Assembly: GCA_024234735.1 (NCBI GenBank) | Contig: JACKNV010000001.1 | Coordinates: forward strand, 806,001 to 870,000 | Origin: Pseudomonadales bacterium | Lineage (GTDB): Bacteria > Pseudomonadota > Gammaproteobacteria > Pseudomonadales > Halieaceae | Direction of reading: 5' to 3' | DNA length: 64,000 bases | Shown here: piece by piece, positions 1-8,107 of the stretch | Position numbering within the stretch: position 1 is the first letter of the stretch | Layout of the letters: every line of letters starts with the position of its first letter | Program-made: the position numbers and the translations under genes | The notes under the pieces: generated by a model | Database searches by the model: none | Seen by the model: only the letters and a program-made list of their open reading frames with translations | Told to the model about the DNA's origin: nothing

Positions 1-873
1 TTCATACAGCAACTCGCCGACATTGCGGCGCTCGTCCTTGCTCTTGACCTCGGCGGAAAAGCCGATTCCACCCTTCTCGGAGCGATTGCGGATCACCTTG
101 TCCAGCCCGGCGAAAGCGCCGCCGCAGATGAACAGGATGTTGGAGGTGTCCACCTGCAGGAACTCCTGCTGCGGATGCTTGCGCCCGCCCTGGGGCGGCA
201 CCGATGCGACCGTGCCCTCGATCAGCTTGAGCAGGGCCTGCTGCACCCCTTCGCCGGATACGTCCCGGGTGATCGACGGGTTGTCGGACTTGCGCGAGAT
301 CTTGTCGATCTCATCGATGTAGACAATGCCCACCTGGGCCTTCTCGACATCGTAGTCGCATTTCTGCAGCAGCTTCTGGATGATGTTCTCGACGTCCTCG
401 CCGACATACCCCGCCTCGGTGAGAGTGGTGGCATCGGCGATCGTGAAGGGCACGTCCAGCAGCCGGGCGAGGGTTTCCGCCAGCAGCGTCTTGCCGCTGC
501 CGGTTGGACCCACCAGCAAAATGTTGCTCTTGCCCAGCTCCACGTCCTGGGTGCGACCCTGGCCGTGGCGCAGGCGCTTGTAGTGGTTGTAGACGGCGAC
601 CGACAGCACCTTCTTGGCGCGCGCCTGGCCGATCACATACTCGTCGAGGATGGCGTTGATCTCCCGGGGAACCGGCAGGTGATCCTCGGCGGCGTCGCTG
701 CCGCTGTCCTGCACTTCCTCGCGGATGATATCGTTGCACAGGTCCACGCACTCGTCGCAAATGAATACCGACGGGCCGGCGATCAACTTGCGCACCTCAT
801 GCTGGCTCTTGCCACAGAAGGAACAGTACAGCAGCTTGCCGCCTTCGCTGGAATTGCTGGTATTGTCGCTCAT
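1..873 (-). CDS. clpX: ATP-dependent Clp protease ATP-binding subunit ClpX (partial, C-terminus beyond window)
   Basis: AAA+ unfoldase that recognises, unfolds and feeds substrates to the ClpP chamber in the cytoplasm. Only the first 291 residues are present; the gene runs off the left edge. The N-terminal zinc-binding domain shows Cys17, Cys20, Cys39 and Cys42; the Walker A motif GPTGSGKT lies at about 122-129 and a Walker B stretch (VYIDEID) near 185. The ATG at 873 gives the normal ClpX N-terminus. It follows clpP by 158 bp on the same strand, the usual clpP-clpX order. Identification is secure from motifs and context. Confidence 0.97.
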   Translation of the reverse strand, partial: MSDNTSNSSEGGKLLYCSFCGKSQHEVRKLIAGPSVFICDECVDLCNDIIREEVQDSGSDAAEDHLPVPREINAILDEYVIGQARAKKVLSVAVYNHYKRLRHGQGRTQDVELGKSNILLVGPTGSGKTLLAETLARLLDVPFTIADATTLTEAGYVGEDVENIIQKLLQKCDYDVEKAQVGIVYIDEIDKISRKSDNPSITRDVSGEGVQQALLKLIEGTVASVPPQGGRKHPQQEFLQVDTSNILFICGGAFAGLDKVIRNRSEKGGIGFSAEVKSKDERRNVGELLYE

Positions 874-1031
874 TCGACTGCCTTACACCCTGATACAGTT
901 TCGCCCGTCATCTACACCACTACGATGATGACTTTTGCCGCTTTTTGCAAGTCCCGGTGGCACTAAATGGCCGATATTCCCGGGGCGCGGCCGAACATCC
1001 CGGCCCCGCCAGCCCGCGGCGGATACCGCCC

Positions 1032-1679
1032 TCAGCTGCTCTTGGCCAGGGCCGCGCGGCGATCGAGAACCGCGTCTACCAGCCCGTATTCCACGCTCTG
1101 CTGGGCGTTCATGAAGCGATCTCGCTCGGTGTCGCGCTCGATCACGTCCAGGCTCTGCCCGGTGTGCTCCGCCATCAGTTCGTTGAGACGCTGGCGGATG
1201 ATGAGTATTTCCTTGGCCTGGATCTCGATATCGGTAGCCTGGCCCTGGGCGCCCCCGGAGGGCTGGTGGATCATGGTGCGGGCATTGGGCAGGCAATACC
1301 GCTTGCCCTTGGTGCCGCCGCACAGCAGGAAAGCGCCCATGGACGCCGCCTGGCCGATGCACATGGTGCTCACGTCGGGCTTGATGAACTGCATGGTGTC
1401 GTATACCGACAGGCCCGCGGTAACCGAACCGCCCGGAGAATTGATATACAGGTGAATGTCCTTGTCCGGGTTTTCCGACTCCAGGAACAGCAACTGGGCA
1501 ACAATGAGGTTGGCCATGTGATCCTCTACCGGCCCCACCACGAAAATCACCCGCTCTTTCAGCAGGCGGGAATAGATGTCGTAGGAGCGCTCGCCGCGGG
1601 CGGTCTGCTCCACCACCATGGGTATCAGGCCCAGGTTGTTGATCGTATTCCTGTTTTGTCCGTCGAACTCGAATGCCAT
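1032..1679 (-). CDS. clpP: ATP-dependent Clp protease proteolytic subunit ClpP
   Basis: Serine peptidase subunit that forms the double-heptameric chamber used by ClpX or ClpA. The 215-residue protein has the catalytic triad Ser113 (in GQAASMGAF), His138 (in MIHQPSGG) and Asp187 (in ERDTERDRF), each two residues later than in the E. coli precursor. The N-terminus (residues 1 to about 15) is probably a self-cleaved propeptide, as in the family. It sits between tig (58 bp upstream) and clpX on the same strand, the standard tig-clpP-clpX arrangement. Start at ATG 1679. Confidence 0.98.
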   Translation of the reverse strand: MAFEFDGQNRNTINNLGLIPMVVEQTARGERSYDIYSRLLKERVIFVVGPVEDHMANLIVAQLLFLESENPDKDIHLYINSPGGSVTAGLSVYDTMQFIKPDVSTMCIGQAASMGAFLLCGGTKGKRYCLPNARTMIHQPSGGAQGQATDIEIQAKEILIIRQRLNELMAEHTGQSLDVIERDTERDRFMNAQQSVEYGLVDAVLDRRAALAKSS

Positions 1680-1737
1680 GGAGAATCCCCTGCGCTGGCC
1701 GCGAATATCGGTGAAGGGGCGCTAGGGCCCCGATAAC

Positions 1738-3060
1738 TCAGCTCTCGGCCTGTGCCTGGCCGATCGCCTCCTGGTAGCTGCACTGCTTCTCGACTATGTT
1801 GGCATTCTCCAGCAGCTTTGCAACCATCTGATCCTCCAAAACCCGGGATTCGATGGCCGCCAGCTGTTCCTGGTTGGAATAGTAGTAGTTCACCACCTCT
1901 TCCGGGTCCTGGTAGGTGGAGGCGAGTTCCTCCACGGCCTCGCGCACCTTGGCGCCGTCCGCCTTGAGGTCCAGCTTGCTCACCAGCTCCGCCAGCACCA
2001 GGCCCAGCTTGACCCGGCGCTCGGCGTTGTCCTTGAACATGTCGTCCGGCAGCAGCGATTTGAGGTCCAGGTCCTTGCCGGCCGCGCCGCCAAACTGCTG
2101 GAACATCTGCCCGCGCATGGCGTCGATCTCCCGGGAAACCAGTGCCTGGGGCACCTCCAGGGATTCGTGCGCCTCGAGCAGGGTGTCCATCACCTGCTGC
2201 TTGACCTTGCCCTGCACCGCGTTCTTCAGCTCGCGCGCCATGTTCTGCCGCACTTCGCTGCGGAAGGTATCGAGCCCGCCCTCTTCCACGCCGTACTTGG
2301 CGAACAGGGTCTCGTCCAGCGGCGCCGGGACCATCTCCTGCACGGCATTCACGGCAACCGCGAACTCGACCGCCACACCCTGCAAGTCCTCCTTGTGGTA
2401 GTCCTCGGGGAAGTTCAGCTGCAGGGTTTTTTCCTGCCCCGCCTGCATCCCCACGATGCCGTCCTCGAAGCCGGGAATCATGCGCCCAGAACCCAGCTCC
2501 AGATCGCTGTTCTCGGCGCTGCCGCCCTCGAAGGCCTCGCCGTCGCGGGTGCCGGTGTAGTTGATGTTGACCTTGTCACCCTCCCTGGCCTCGCGCTCGA
2601 CCGTTTGCCAGCTGCCCTGCTGCTTGCGGAATACCTCGATGATATTGTCCACATCCGCGTCGGTGACTTCGGCGACGGGCTGTTCGATGTCGAAGCCTTT
2701 GATTTCCACCACGTCCACTTCGGGGAAAACCTCGAAAGTGGCGACGTACTCGAGATCCTTGCCCGCTTCCAGGCTCCTGGCTTCGATACTGGGCTGGCCG
2801 GCGGGGCGCAGTTTCTCCTGGACCACGGCCTCCTGGAAGGTCTGGCTCATCACTTCCCCCAGTACCTCCTGGCGAACACCCGCACCGAAACGCTGGCGCA
2901 TCACTTTCATGGGCACCTTGCCGGGGCGAAAGCCCGGGAGGCGCACGTTCCCCGCCGCTTTCTGCAGGCGGCTGTCGACCTCACTCTCTATGCGCTCGGC
3001 GGGTACGCCAACGGTCAAACGACGCTCCAGGCCTGAAGTCGTCTCAATAGAAACCTGCAT
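1738..3060 (-). CDS. tig: Trigger factor (ribosome-associated chaperone / peptidyl-prolyl isomerase)
   Basis: Ribosome-bound chaperone that shields nascent chains and has prolyl isomerase activity. The 440-residue protein carries the ribosome-docking signature GFRPGKVP in the N-terminal domain, a central FKBP-type isomerase domain (about 160-245, with NYTGTRDGEAFEGG) and a C-terminal helical cradle. I chose ATG 3060 because it begins the family N-terminus (MQVSIETTSGLERRL) and has AGAGGA upstream; the open frame extends further to 3141 but that extension is unlike the family. First gene of the tig-clpP-clpX block, 100 bp after tRNA-Leu. Confidence 0.97.
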   Translation of the reverse strand: MQVSIETTSGLERRLTVGVPAERIESEVDSRLQKAAGNVRLPGFRPGKVPMKVMRQRFGAGVRQEVLGEVMSQTFQEAVVQEKLRPAGQPSIEARSLEAGKDLEYVATFEVFPEVDVVEIKGFDIEQPVAEVTDADVDNIIEVFRKQQGSWQTVEREAREGDKVNINYTGTRDGEAFEGGSAENSDLELGSGRMIPGFEDGIVGMQAGQEKTLQLNFPEDYHKEDLQGVAVEFAVAVNAVQEMVPAPLDETLFAKYGVEEGGLDTFRSEVRQNMARELKNAVQGKVKQQVMDTLLEAHESLEVPQALVSREIDAMRGQMFQQFGGAAGKDLDLKSLLPDDMFKDNAERRVKLGLVLAELVSKLDLKADGAKVREAVEELASTYQDPEEVVNYYYSNQEQLAAIESRVLEDQMVAKLLENANIVEKQCSYQEAIGQAQAES

Positions 3061-3163
3061 GGTATGTCCTCTACTACGATCCGATGGGTGCGGGGCGTCG
3101 CGCGCCCGCGTCAATTGACCTGCTGCCCGGTGCGCGCGCACCTGGCAGGCAGGCTGAAAATTC

Positions 3164-3248
3164 TGGTGCGGAAGGAGAGACTCGAACTCTCACGCCTTGC
3201 GGCACTGGAACCTAAATCCAGCGCGTATACCAATTTCGCCACTTCCGC
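3164..3248 (-). tRNA. tRNA-Leu (anticodon UAG)
   Basis: 85-nt class II tRNA with encoded CCA (3164-3166). The acceptor stem GCGGAAG pairs with CTTCCGC; the anticodon TAG is at 3212-3214 on the minus strand, in a loop closed by CTGGA/TCCAG. The variable arm is long enough for leucine. It lies upstream of tig on the same strand. Confidence 0.97.
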
Positions 3249-3400
3249 TGCACGACGGCTCTGGAGGCGGCCGACATCCAGTTAGAAAACCTCTTAAATA
3301 ACCCTCTTAAGCAACTGATAAAAAGGGGATAAAAGTGCGTCTTGGCTGCCGCTGAGAGCCGTCACAAGGGCGCAGATTCTGCCACAAAGCCAGCCCCTGT

Positions 3401-4717
3401 TCAACTATCCGGGGAGCGCGGCAGGGCCCACAGCAAAACCAGTGGCGGCGCGGCTTTCGCGCTGGCGAACTGGCCCCGCCAGTCGGCCGGCAGGAACAGC
3501 GCCTGGCCACTCCCGTAATGGGCCCCTTCGAGGTCGAGCGTGCCGTCCACTACCAGCACCAGGCTGTAACGCCCCGCTGGCTGCACGGCCAGGCTGGCGC
3601 CCGCGGCCAGGGTCAGCCGGCGCACCTCGAAATCGGGAAAATCCACCACCTGTTCGAGCCGCAGGCCCTGGTCCCGCCGCAACACCGGCAGGGTGGCCTG
3701 TGGCGGTGCCTGCAGACGCATGGACTGCACCGCCTGCTGCGTGTCCCAGTGATCCTGGGTCAGCACCCGCTGGGCGAAGGACAGGATCTTGCGTTCGTAA
3801 ACCGGGGTCTGGAATTCCACGGTGCGCACGCCGTGCTGCAGGGCGTGGGGTACCTGCAGGGGGATCGCCACCACATCCCCCACCCTGACCGGGTAGAGAT
3901 AGGTGAAGCGATTCATGGCATCGCGCAGGACCTGCTCCCGCCTCACCTGGCCGGCCTCGGGCGCCCGCCCCTGCCCGGCCATGGCGTCCAGTTCCCGGCG
4001 CACCGTCTCATAGGCGCGTACCGCCTCCAGGTACGCCTGCCGGAATGCCTGTTCCGCGGGATACTCGGCGATACGCCGCGGATCAAACCCCAGTCGTAAA
4101 TAGCCCTGCCCGTCCGGCCAGGCAGCGGGGTCCACGTGGGTGACCACATAGACCTCGCGCTTCTGCTCGTGGAGCTCGAAGTACAGGTCTCCCAACACTG
4201 GCTGAGGCAGGGGGTCGAGTATTTTCAGCAGCACCAGCGGCACCCCCGCGCACCCCAGGTGCGCCTCTGGCACCACCGCCTGCAACCAGGGGATCGGGGT
4301 CTGGCCGCGCCCCCTGGCGAAGCAGCAGACCCCGCGTTGCTCAACGCCGCTGTACCAGATTTCCCGCCCCCAGGGCTTGGCGACGACCTCCGCTGACAGC
4401 GCCATCGGCGTGCCGGACTCCCAGCTTGCCATGCCGTGCCGCAGCACCCACTGCCCATACTGGTCGCGCGGCGCGGCGCCATCCGCGACCAGGGGTTGAT
4501 CGGTCACGGCCACCTGCAGACGGCCGTCGGACATGCAATACAGTGCGGTCAGCTGCACGGGTTTCGCCCGCGGTAGCCAATACTGTGGCAGGACAAAATC
4601 TACCAGCAGCAGCCGGTCGCCAGCACCCCGGCCGGCGCGCCAGCGCGCCAACTCGACCAGCGGATCGCCCCGGCGATGCTCGACGGTGGCGGCTGCAGAC
4701 AGGCTGTGCTTGATCAC
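3401..4717 (-). CDS. Class I mannose-6-phosphate isomerase-like cupin protein
   Basis: Cytoplasmic protein of 438 residues resembling type I phosphomannose isomerases, zinc cupin enzymes that interconvert mannose-6-phosphate and fructose-6-phosphate. Visible family traits are KPWGREIWYSG at about 114-124, the segment VLLKILDPLPQPV, and the cupin stretch RVGDVVAIPLQVPHALQHGV followed by VEFQTPVYER. A second, small cupin-like C-terminal region begins near 370. The start is GTG at 4717, 3 bp after the GH84 stop, so the two are almost certainly co-transcribed. True substrate is not established; it could act on another hexose phosphate released by the GH84 partner. Confidence 0.75.
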   Translation of the reverse strand: MIKHSLSAAATVEHRRGDPLVELARWRAGRGAGDRLLLVDFVLPQYWLPRAKPVQLTALYCMSDGRLQVAVTDQPLVADGAAPRDQYGQWVLRHGMASWESGTPMALSAEVVAKPWGREIWYSGVEQRGVCCFARGRGQTPIPWLQAVVPEAHLGCAGVPLVLLKILDPLPQPVLGDLYFELHEQKREVYVVTHVDPAAWPDGQGYLRLGFDPRRIAEYPAEQAFRQAYLEAVRAYETVRRELDAMAGQGRAPEAGQVRREQVLRDAMNRFTYLYPVRVGDVVAIPLQVPHALQHGVRTVEFQTPVYERKILSFAQRVLTQDHWDTQQAVQSMRLQAPPQATLPVLRRDQGLRLEQVVDFPDFEVRRLTLAAGASLAVQPAGRYSLVLVVDGTLDLEGAHYGSGQALFLPADWRGQFASAKAAPPLVLLWALPRSPDS

Positions 4718-4720
4718 CGG

Positions 4721-5776
4721 TCAGTCCGTCAGGCACGCGGGATCGAAGGCATATTCTCCGCCCAGCCAACCGGCGACCTCGGCCGCCGCCTCACCCGACA
4801 GTGCCCGGTAGTGCGCAGCCAGCTGCCGGCAGCGCTGTGGCCCGAGGCCGCTCAGGCCCTCTTGCTCGAACAGCTCCCGGTCCCGGCGCAGGTGGCGCCA
4901 GGTCGACTCCCCCAGAACCTCCTCCAGCAGGGCGCTGTCACAGCGGTCGCCGTAGAGGGTTGCCAGCCCGACCAGGGCCGGCAGGGACAGCAGCGCCTGG
5001 TTCATGGGATTGCACAGGTGACCGCTGACGAGGTTGTCGGGCAGGCAGTCGCGGCCCGTCAACTCATGGCAGTAGAGAAAATTACTGCGCACCGCACCGT
5101 CGTTGACCGGGTAGTTGTCCCACAACAGCACCGGGCGCCCCAGCAGCGCCACGATGTCGCGGATATCGCCGGCCCTGATGGTCTCGGAGCAGACCCGGTT
5201 GCCGGTCCAGAAAACCTCGGCGCCCGCCGGCAGCAGCGCGCCGAGCTGTTGCCAGTAACCGTCGGGCATAGCGCCAAAATGCCTGGCCAGCACAGGATCG
5301 AAAGAATAATAGGTGGGGCATACCAGCAGGTGCACCGCCGGCAACCAATGCGTCACGTCGGCGACAATCTCTGCCTGGCGCTGCGCAAGGTCCGCGACAT
5401 CCCCGGGCATGTCGTCGAACAGTATTGCCAGTAGCGGGGCTTCCAGCTCGGCCAGCCTGTCGACCTTGTCCCGCAGCTGCTGCCGCTGAATAGGGCCGTA
5501 GTCCCGGTAAAGCGCATAGGGAGACAGCCCCACGCCCCAGTTCACCTGCGCGTGCCGGTAGGCGGCGGCGAGGTCGAGCAGCTGCTGCCACTGCTGCCGG
5601 GGCCAGTGTTCGCGCCAGCGCTTGCGCAGGAAAGGGTCGCTCTTGGGGCAGTAGAGACAGGTATTCAGGCCCAGGCGGACGAGGTATCCGGCGTAGGCGA
5701 GCCGGGTGTCGAAGCTCCATGAGCGGCCGTAGAAGCCTTCGATCACGCCGCACAGGCGGTTGCTCGGCAGCGTCAC
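4721..5776 (-). CDS. GH84-type beta-N-acetylglucosaminidase catalytic-domain protein
   Basis: Glycoside hydrolase family 84-like protein, the family of O-GlcNAcases and hyaluronidase-type beta-N-acetylglucosaminidases. The 351 residues open with the signature GVIEGFYGRSW and keep the adjacent catalytic aspartates in LAILFDDMPGD (about 133-143), as well as the conserved WDNYPVND segment. It is essentially the barrel domain alone: no signal peptide or accessory modules are visible, so a cytoplasmic location is likely, unusual for this family. GTG start at 5776 is preceded by GAGAGG. First gene of a two-gene unit with the isomerase-like cupin. Confidence 0.85.
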   Translation of the reverse strand: MTLPSNRLCGVIEGFYGRSWSFDTRLAYAGYLVRLGLNTCLYCPKSDPFLRKRWREHWPRQQWQQLLDLAAAYRHAQVNWGVGLSPYALYRDYGPIQRQQLRDKVDRLAELEAPLLAILFDDMPGDVADLAQRQAEIVADVTHWLPAVHLLVCPTYYSFDPVLARHFGAMPDGYWQQLGALLPAGAEVFWTGNRVCSETIRAGDIRDIVALLGRPVLLWDNYPVNDGAVRSNFLYCHELTGRDCLPDNLVSGHLCNPMNQALLSLPALVGLATLYGDRCDSALLEEVLGESTWRHLRRDRELFEQEGLSGLGPQRCRQLAAHYRALSGEAAAEVAGWLGGEYAFDPACLTD

Positions 5777-5844
5777 GAAGCGCCTCTCATATACACATAA
5801 AAAATTAAAAAATATATTTTTATTCTAAAAAATGCTAAAAAAAC

Positions 5845-6018
5845 GGGCGGACATCTGTGGAAAATTACCATTTTTGAGCGATACTAAGGGCGTGACCGCC
5901 TGTCCCCTGTATGAATTGCGCGGTCGCGGGAGCAAACCCAATGCTCTTCAAGGGAAGAAATTCCTTTATGTTTCACTCCTAATGGTCTTATTGGGTCCCT
6001 TTCGGGACCCATTTTTTT
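5845..6018 (+). ncRNA. Candidate small RNA ending at an intrinsic terminator
   Basis: Inferred only. A textbook terminator points along the plus strand where both flanking genes are on the minus strand, so some plus-strand transcript should end here. The stretch before it contains several GGA triplets (GGCGGAC, GTGGAAA, GGGAGC, AGGGAAG, GGGACC), one of them near a small CTTC/GAAG hairpin, which would suit an RsmA/CsrA-binding RNA, but no GacA box or clear promoter was seen and the 5' end given is a guess. Confidence 0.3.
5993..6018 (+). terminator. Rho-independent terminator
   Basis: Perfect 7-bp stem GGGTCCC/GGGACCC with a TTTC loop followed by A and seven T residues. Only the plus-strand reading gives a U-tract; on the minus strand the hairpin is followed by AATAAGACC. 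Confidence 0.85.
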
Positions 6019-6083
6019 CGGCGTATTTTCTAAAAATCAATATGATAGATAACATATCTAGAACTAATCTAGATTCCGGGCGG

Positions 6084-6437
6084 TTACATGGTATGGGTGG
6101 GGCGATCTGATGACAGAGAGCCGGCCAGGTGATTTTCGATCTTGTCGTTGGCATTGGCGTCCTGCTCGCTGAACTGCACACCGATACCGGCAGTGCGGTT
6201 GCCCTGGGCGCCGCGGGGGGTGACCCACACCACCTTGCCCGCTATTGGTATCTTCTCGGGTTCGTCCATCAGGGTGAGCAGCATGAACACTTCATCGCCA
6301 ATGTTATAGGGCTTGTTGGTGGGCACGAACAGGCCGCCATACTGCAGGAAAGGCATGTACGCCGAATACAGGACAGCCTTGTCCTTGATCGTCAGCGACA
6401 GGATACCGTTGCGACTGTTGTGCCTTTCGTCATTCAT
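6084..6437 (-). CDS. pilZ: PilZ domain protein (type IV pilus biogenesis regulator)
   Basis: Small cytoplasmic protein of 117 residues of the founding PilZ type, which is needed for type IV pilus assembly and works with the FimX/PilB machinery in Pseudomonas and Xanthomonas. Visible are the beta-barrel motifs YMPFLQYGGLFVPT and VVWVTPRGAQGNRTAGIGVQF. The canonical c-di-GMP-binding RxxxR and DxSxxG motifs are not seen, as in Pseudomonas PilZ itself. ATG 6437 has AAGGAG upstream and overlaps the holB stop by 4 bp, so it is the last gene of the mltG-tmk-holB-pilZ run. Confidence 0.93.
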   Translation of the reverse strand: MNDERHNSRNGILSLTIKDKAVLYSAYMPFLQYGGLFVPTNKPYNIGDEVFMLLTLMDEPEKIPIAGKVVWVTPRGAQGNRTAGIGVQFSEQDANANDKIENHLAGSLSSDRPTHTM

Positions 6438-7450
6438 GGGACCGCTCCTTGCTCTGCCGGGTAAATGTTAGCACCAAGACCCCTGCTGCCCAACTCCCGC
6501 TGCACCCGCTGGACCAGGGCGTCCAGCAGCAGCCGCCCGTTGGGGTTGGAACCACCGGCCACCGCCCGGCGGATATGCAGGATCTCATCCAGCAGTAGAA
6601 AGATTGCGCGCCCCGCCGGGGCGCGCAGCATGTCCTGGTCAATCCCGCGTAACACCCTCTGCAGGAGGTCGGCCAGCTGTGCCAGGGCGAAGTCCAGAGG
6701 CTCCTCGTCCAGCACCCTGCCGGCCTCGGCCACGGCTGCCGGGCTCGTATCCAGCAGCCCGCAGAGCACCCGGCGGATATCCAGCAGCCGCTCCACGCCC
6801 TGCTCCTGCTCCAATTTCTGGGCCAGCAGCGGGCGGCCCGCGGCCAACTGCAGCAACTGCTCACTGCGTCGCGGATCGGCAACCCGCTGGCGCAGCCAGG
6901 CAAGCGCCTGTCCGCTGTCCGGAGGCGCCATGCGCACCGCCTGGCAGCGGGAGCGGATGGTGGCCGGCAACCCGTGCGGGCGGTGGCTCACCAGCACCAG
7001 GTAGGTTTCCGCCGAGGGCTCCTCCAGCGACTTGAGCAGCGCGTTGGCGGCGCTCGCATTCATGCTCTCCGCCGGGCACAGTACCGCGACCTTGCGCAGG
7101 CCGAAGCCGGCGGTGCGATTGCTGAATTCCACCAGGGCGCGTATGGCATCCACCTTGATGACCCGGCTTTTGTCTTCGGGGGCGAGCCAGCGCAGGTCAC
7201 CGTGATTGCCGCTGCCGCTCAGCTGGCAGGCGTGACAGCGCCCGCAGTTGAGGCCGTCGTGGGGTGCCTCGCACAGCAACAACCTGGCCAGCGCCAGAGC
7301 GAAGCGAGCCTTGCCGATGTGCGTCGCCCCACACAGCAGCAGGGCATGGGGTAGCCTGCCCTGCTCGAGCTGCTGCAGCAGGTGCTCCCAGGCCGGCATC
7401 TGCCACGGCAGTGGGGCGCAGATATTGTCGGCCGTGGCGGAGTCGGTCAT
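6434..7450 (-). CDS. holB: DNA polymerase III subunit delta'
   Basis: Clamp-loader subunit that with delta and tau/gamma opens the beta sliding clamp. The 338-residue protein shows the zinc-ribbon cysteines around CEAPHDGLNCGRCHACQLSG and the AAA+ fold core with NASAANALLKSLEEPSAETY; the P-loop is degenerate (GATHIGKARFA), as expected for delta'. I set the start at ATG 7450, which overlaps the tmk stop as ATGA; the open frame reaches 7825 but that part overlies tmk in another frame. Downstream it overlaps pilZ by 4 bp. Confidence 0.95.
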   Translation of the reverse strand: MTDSATADNICAPLPWQMPAWEHLLQQLEQGRLPHALLLCGATHIGKARFALALARLLLCEAPHDGLNCGRCHACQLSGSGNHGDLRWLAPEDKSRVIKVDAIRALVEFSNRTAGFGLRKVAVLCPAESMNASAANALLKSLEEPSAETYLVLVSHRPHGLPATIRSRCQAVRMAPPDSGQALAWLRQRVADPRRSEQLLQLAAGRPLLAQKLEQEQGVERLLDIRRVLCGLLDTSPAAVAEAGRVLDEEPLDFALAQLADLLQRVLRGIDQDMLRAPAGRAIFLLLDEILHIRRAVAGGSNPNGRLLLDALVQRVQRELGSRGLGANIYPAEQGAVP

Positions 7451-8100
7451 GGCTGCTGGTGCCTCACTCGCCAGCAGGTTATTAGCTCGTTGCACACCTG
7501 CAGCAATTGCTGTTGCACCGCGGGCAATGGCTGGCTGGCATCGATGACCCGGTAGCGGCCGCTGCTGGCCTCGGCCAACTGGTGGTAGGTGCCGCGCACC
7601 CGTTCGAAGAAGGCGAGCTCCTCGCGCTCGAAGCGATCCGGCTCTCCCCTGCCCTGCACCCGGCTCATGCCGGTGTCGACGGGCGCGTCCAGCAACAGTG
7701 TGTAATCGGGCAGCAGATCCCCCTGGACCAGTTTCTCCAGCACCGCTACCGTCTCGAAAGAGAGGCCGCGACCGCCGCACTGGTAGGCATAGGTGGCATC
7801 GGTAAAGCGGTCGCACACCACCCATTTGCCGGCTTCCAGTGCCGGCTCGATGACCTCCTCGATGTGCTGGGCCCGGGCGGCAAATATCAGCAGCAACTCA
7901 GCCATGGCGCTGATGCCGGTGTCGCGCACGCCCAGCAGCACGTCCCGCAGCTCTTCCCCCAGGGGCGTGCCGCCGGGCTCCCTGGTGACCACGAGTTCAG
8001 TTCCGGCGGCCTCCAGCTGCTGGCGAATATAGGCGATATTGGTCGATTTGCCGACGCCTTCGCCGCCCTCGACGGTAATGAACAATCCTCTGGGGTTCAT
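7447..8100 (-). CDS. tmk: Thymidylate kinase
   Basis: Phosphorylates dTMP to dTDP for DNA synthesis. The 217-residue protein has the P-loop EGGEGVGKST near residues 11-20, TREPGGTPLGE, and the DRFTDATYAYQCGGRGL segment containing the DR(Y/F) motif, all typical of bacterial Tmk. The start is ATG 8100, giving the family N-terminus MNPRGLFITVEGG; the longer open frame to 8460 is an overlap with mltG. It is 7 bp from mltG and overlaps holB by 4 bp. Confidence 0.97.
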   Translation of the reverse strand: MNPRGLFITVEGGEGVGKSTNIAYIRQQLEAAGTELVVTREPGGTPLGEELRDVLLGVRDTGISAMAELLLIFAARAQHIEEVIEPALEAGKWVVCDRFTDATYAYQCGGRGLSFETVAVLEKLVQGDLLPDYTLLLDAPVDTGMSRVQGRGEPDRFEREELAFFERVRGTYHQLAEASSGRYRVIDASQPLPAVQQQLLQVCNELITCWRVRHQQP

Positions 8101-8107
8101 GCAGGGC

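Larger units (their letters stand above)
5777..6083. other. AT-rich intergenic region
   Basis: 307 bp with no convincing protein gene, strikingly A/T rich next to its GC-rich surroundings (runs of A and T at 5800-5850 and 6018-6070). It holds the upstream region of the GH84 gene, a strong plus-strand terminator (5993-6018) and, near the pilZ end, two TCTAGA palindromes at 6057-6062 and 6068-6073. A plus-strand open frame at 5832-6110 has no family resemblance and I do not regard it as a gene. Confidence 0.7.

Noticed and set aside
5832..6110. Plus-strand 92-codon frame in the AT-rich gap
   Set aside because: It reads straight through the intrinsic terminator hairpin and has no family resemblance, so a small RNA explains the region better.
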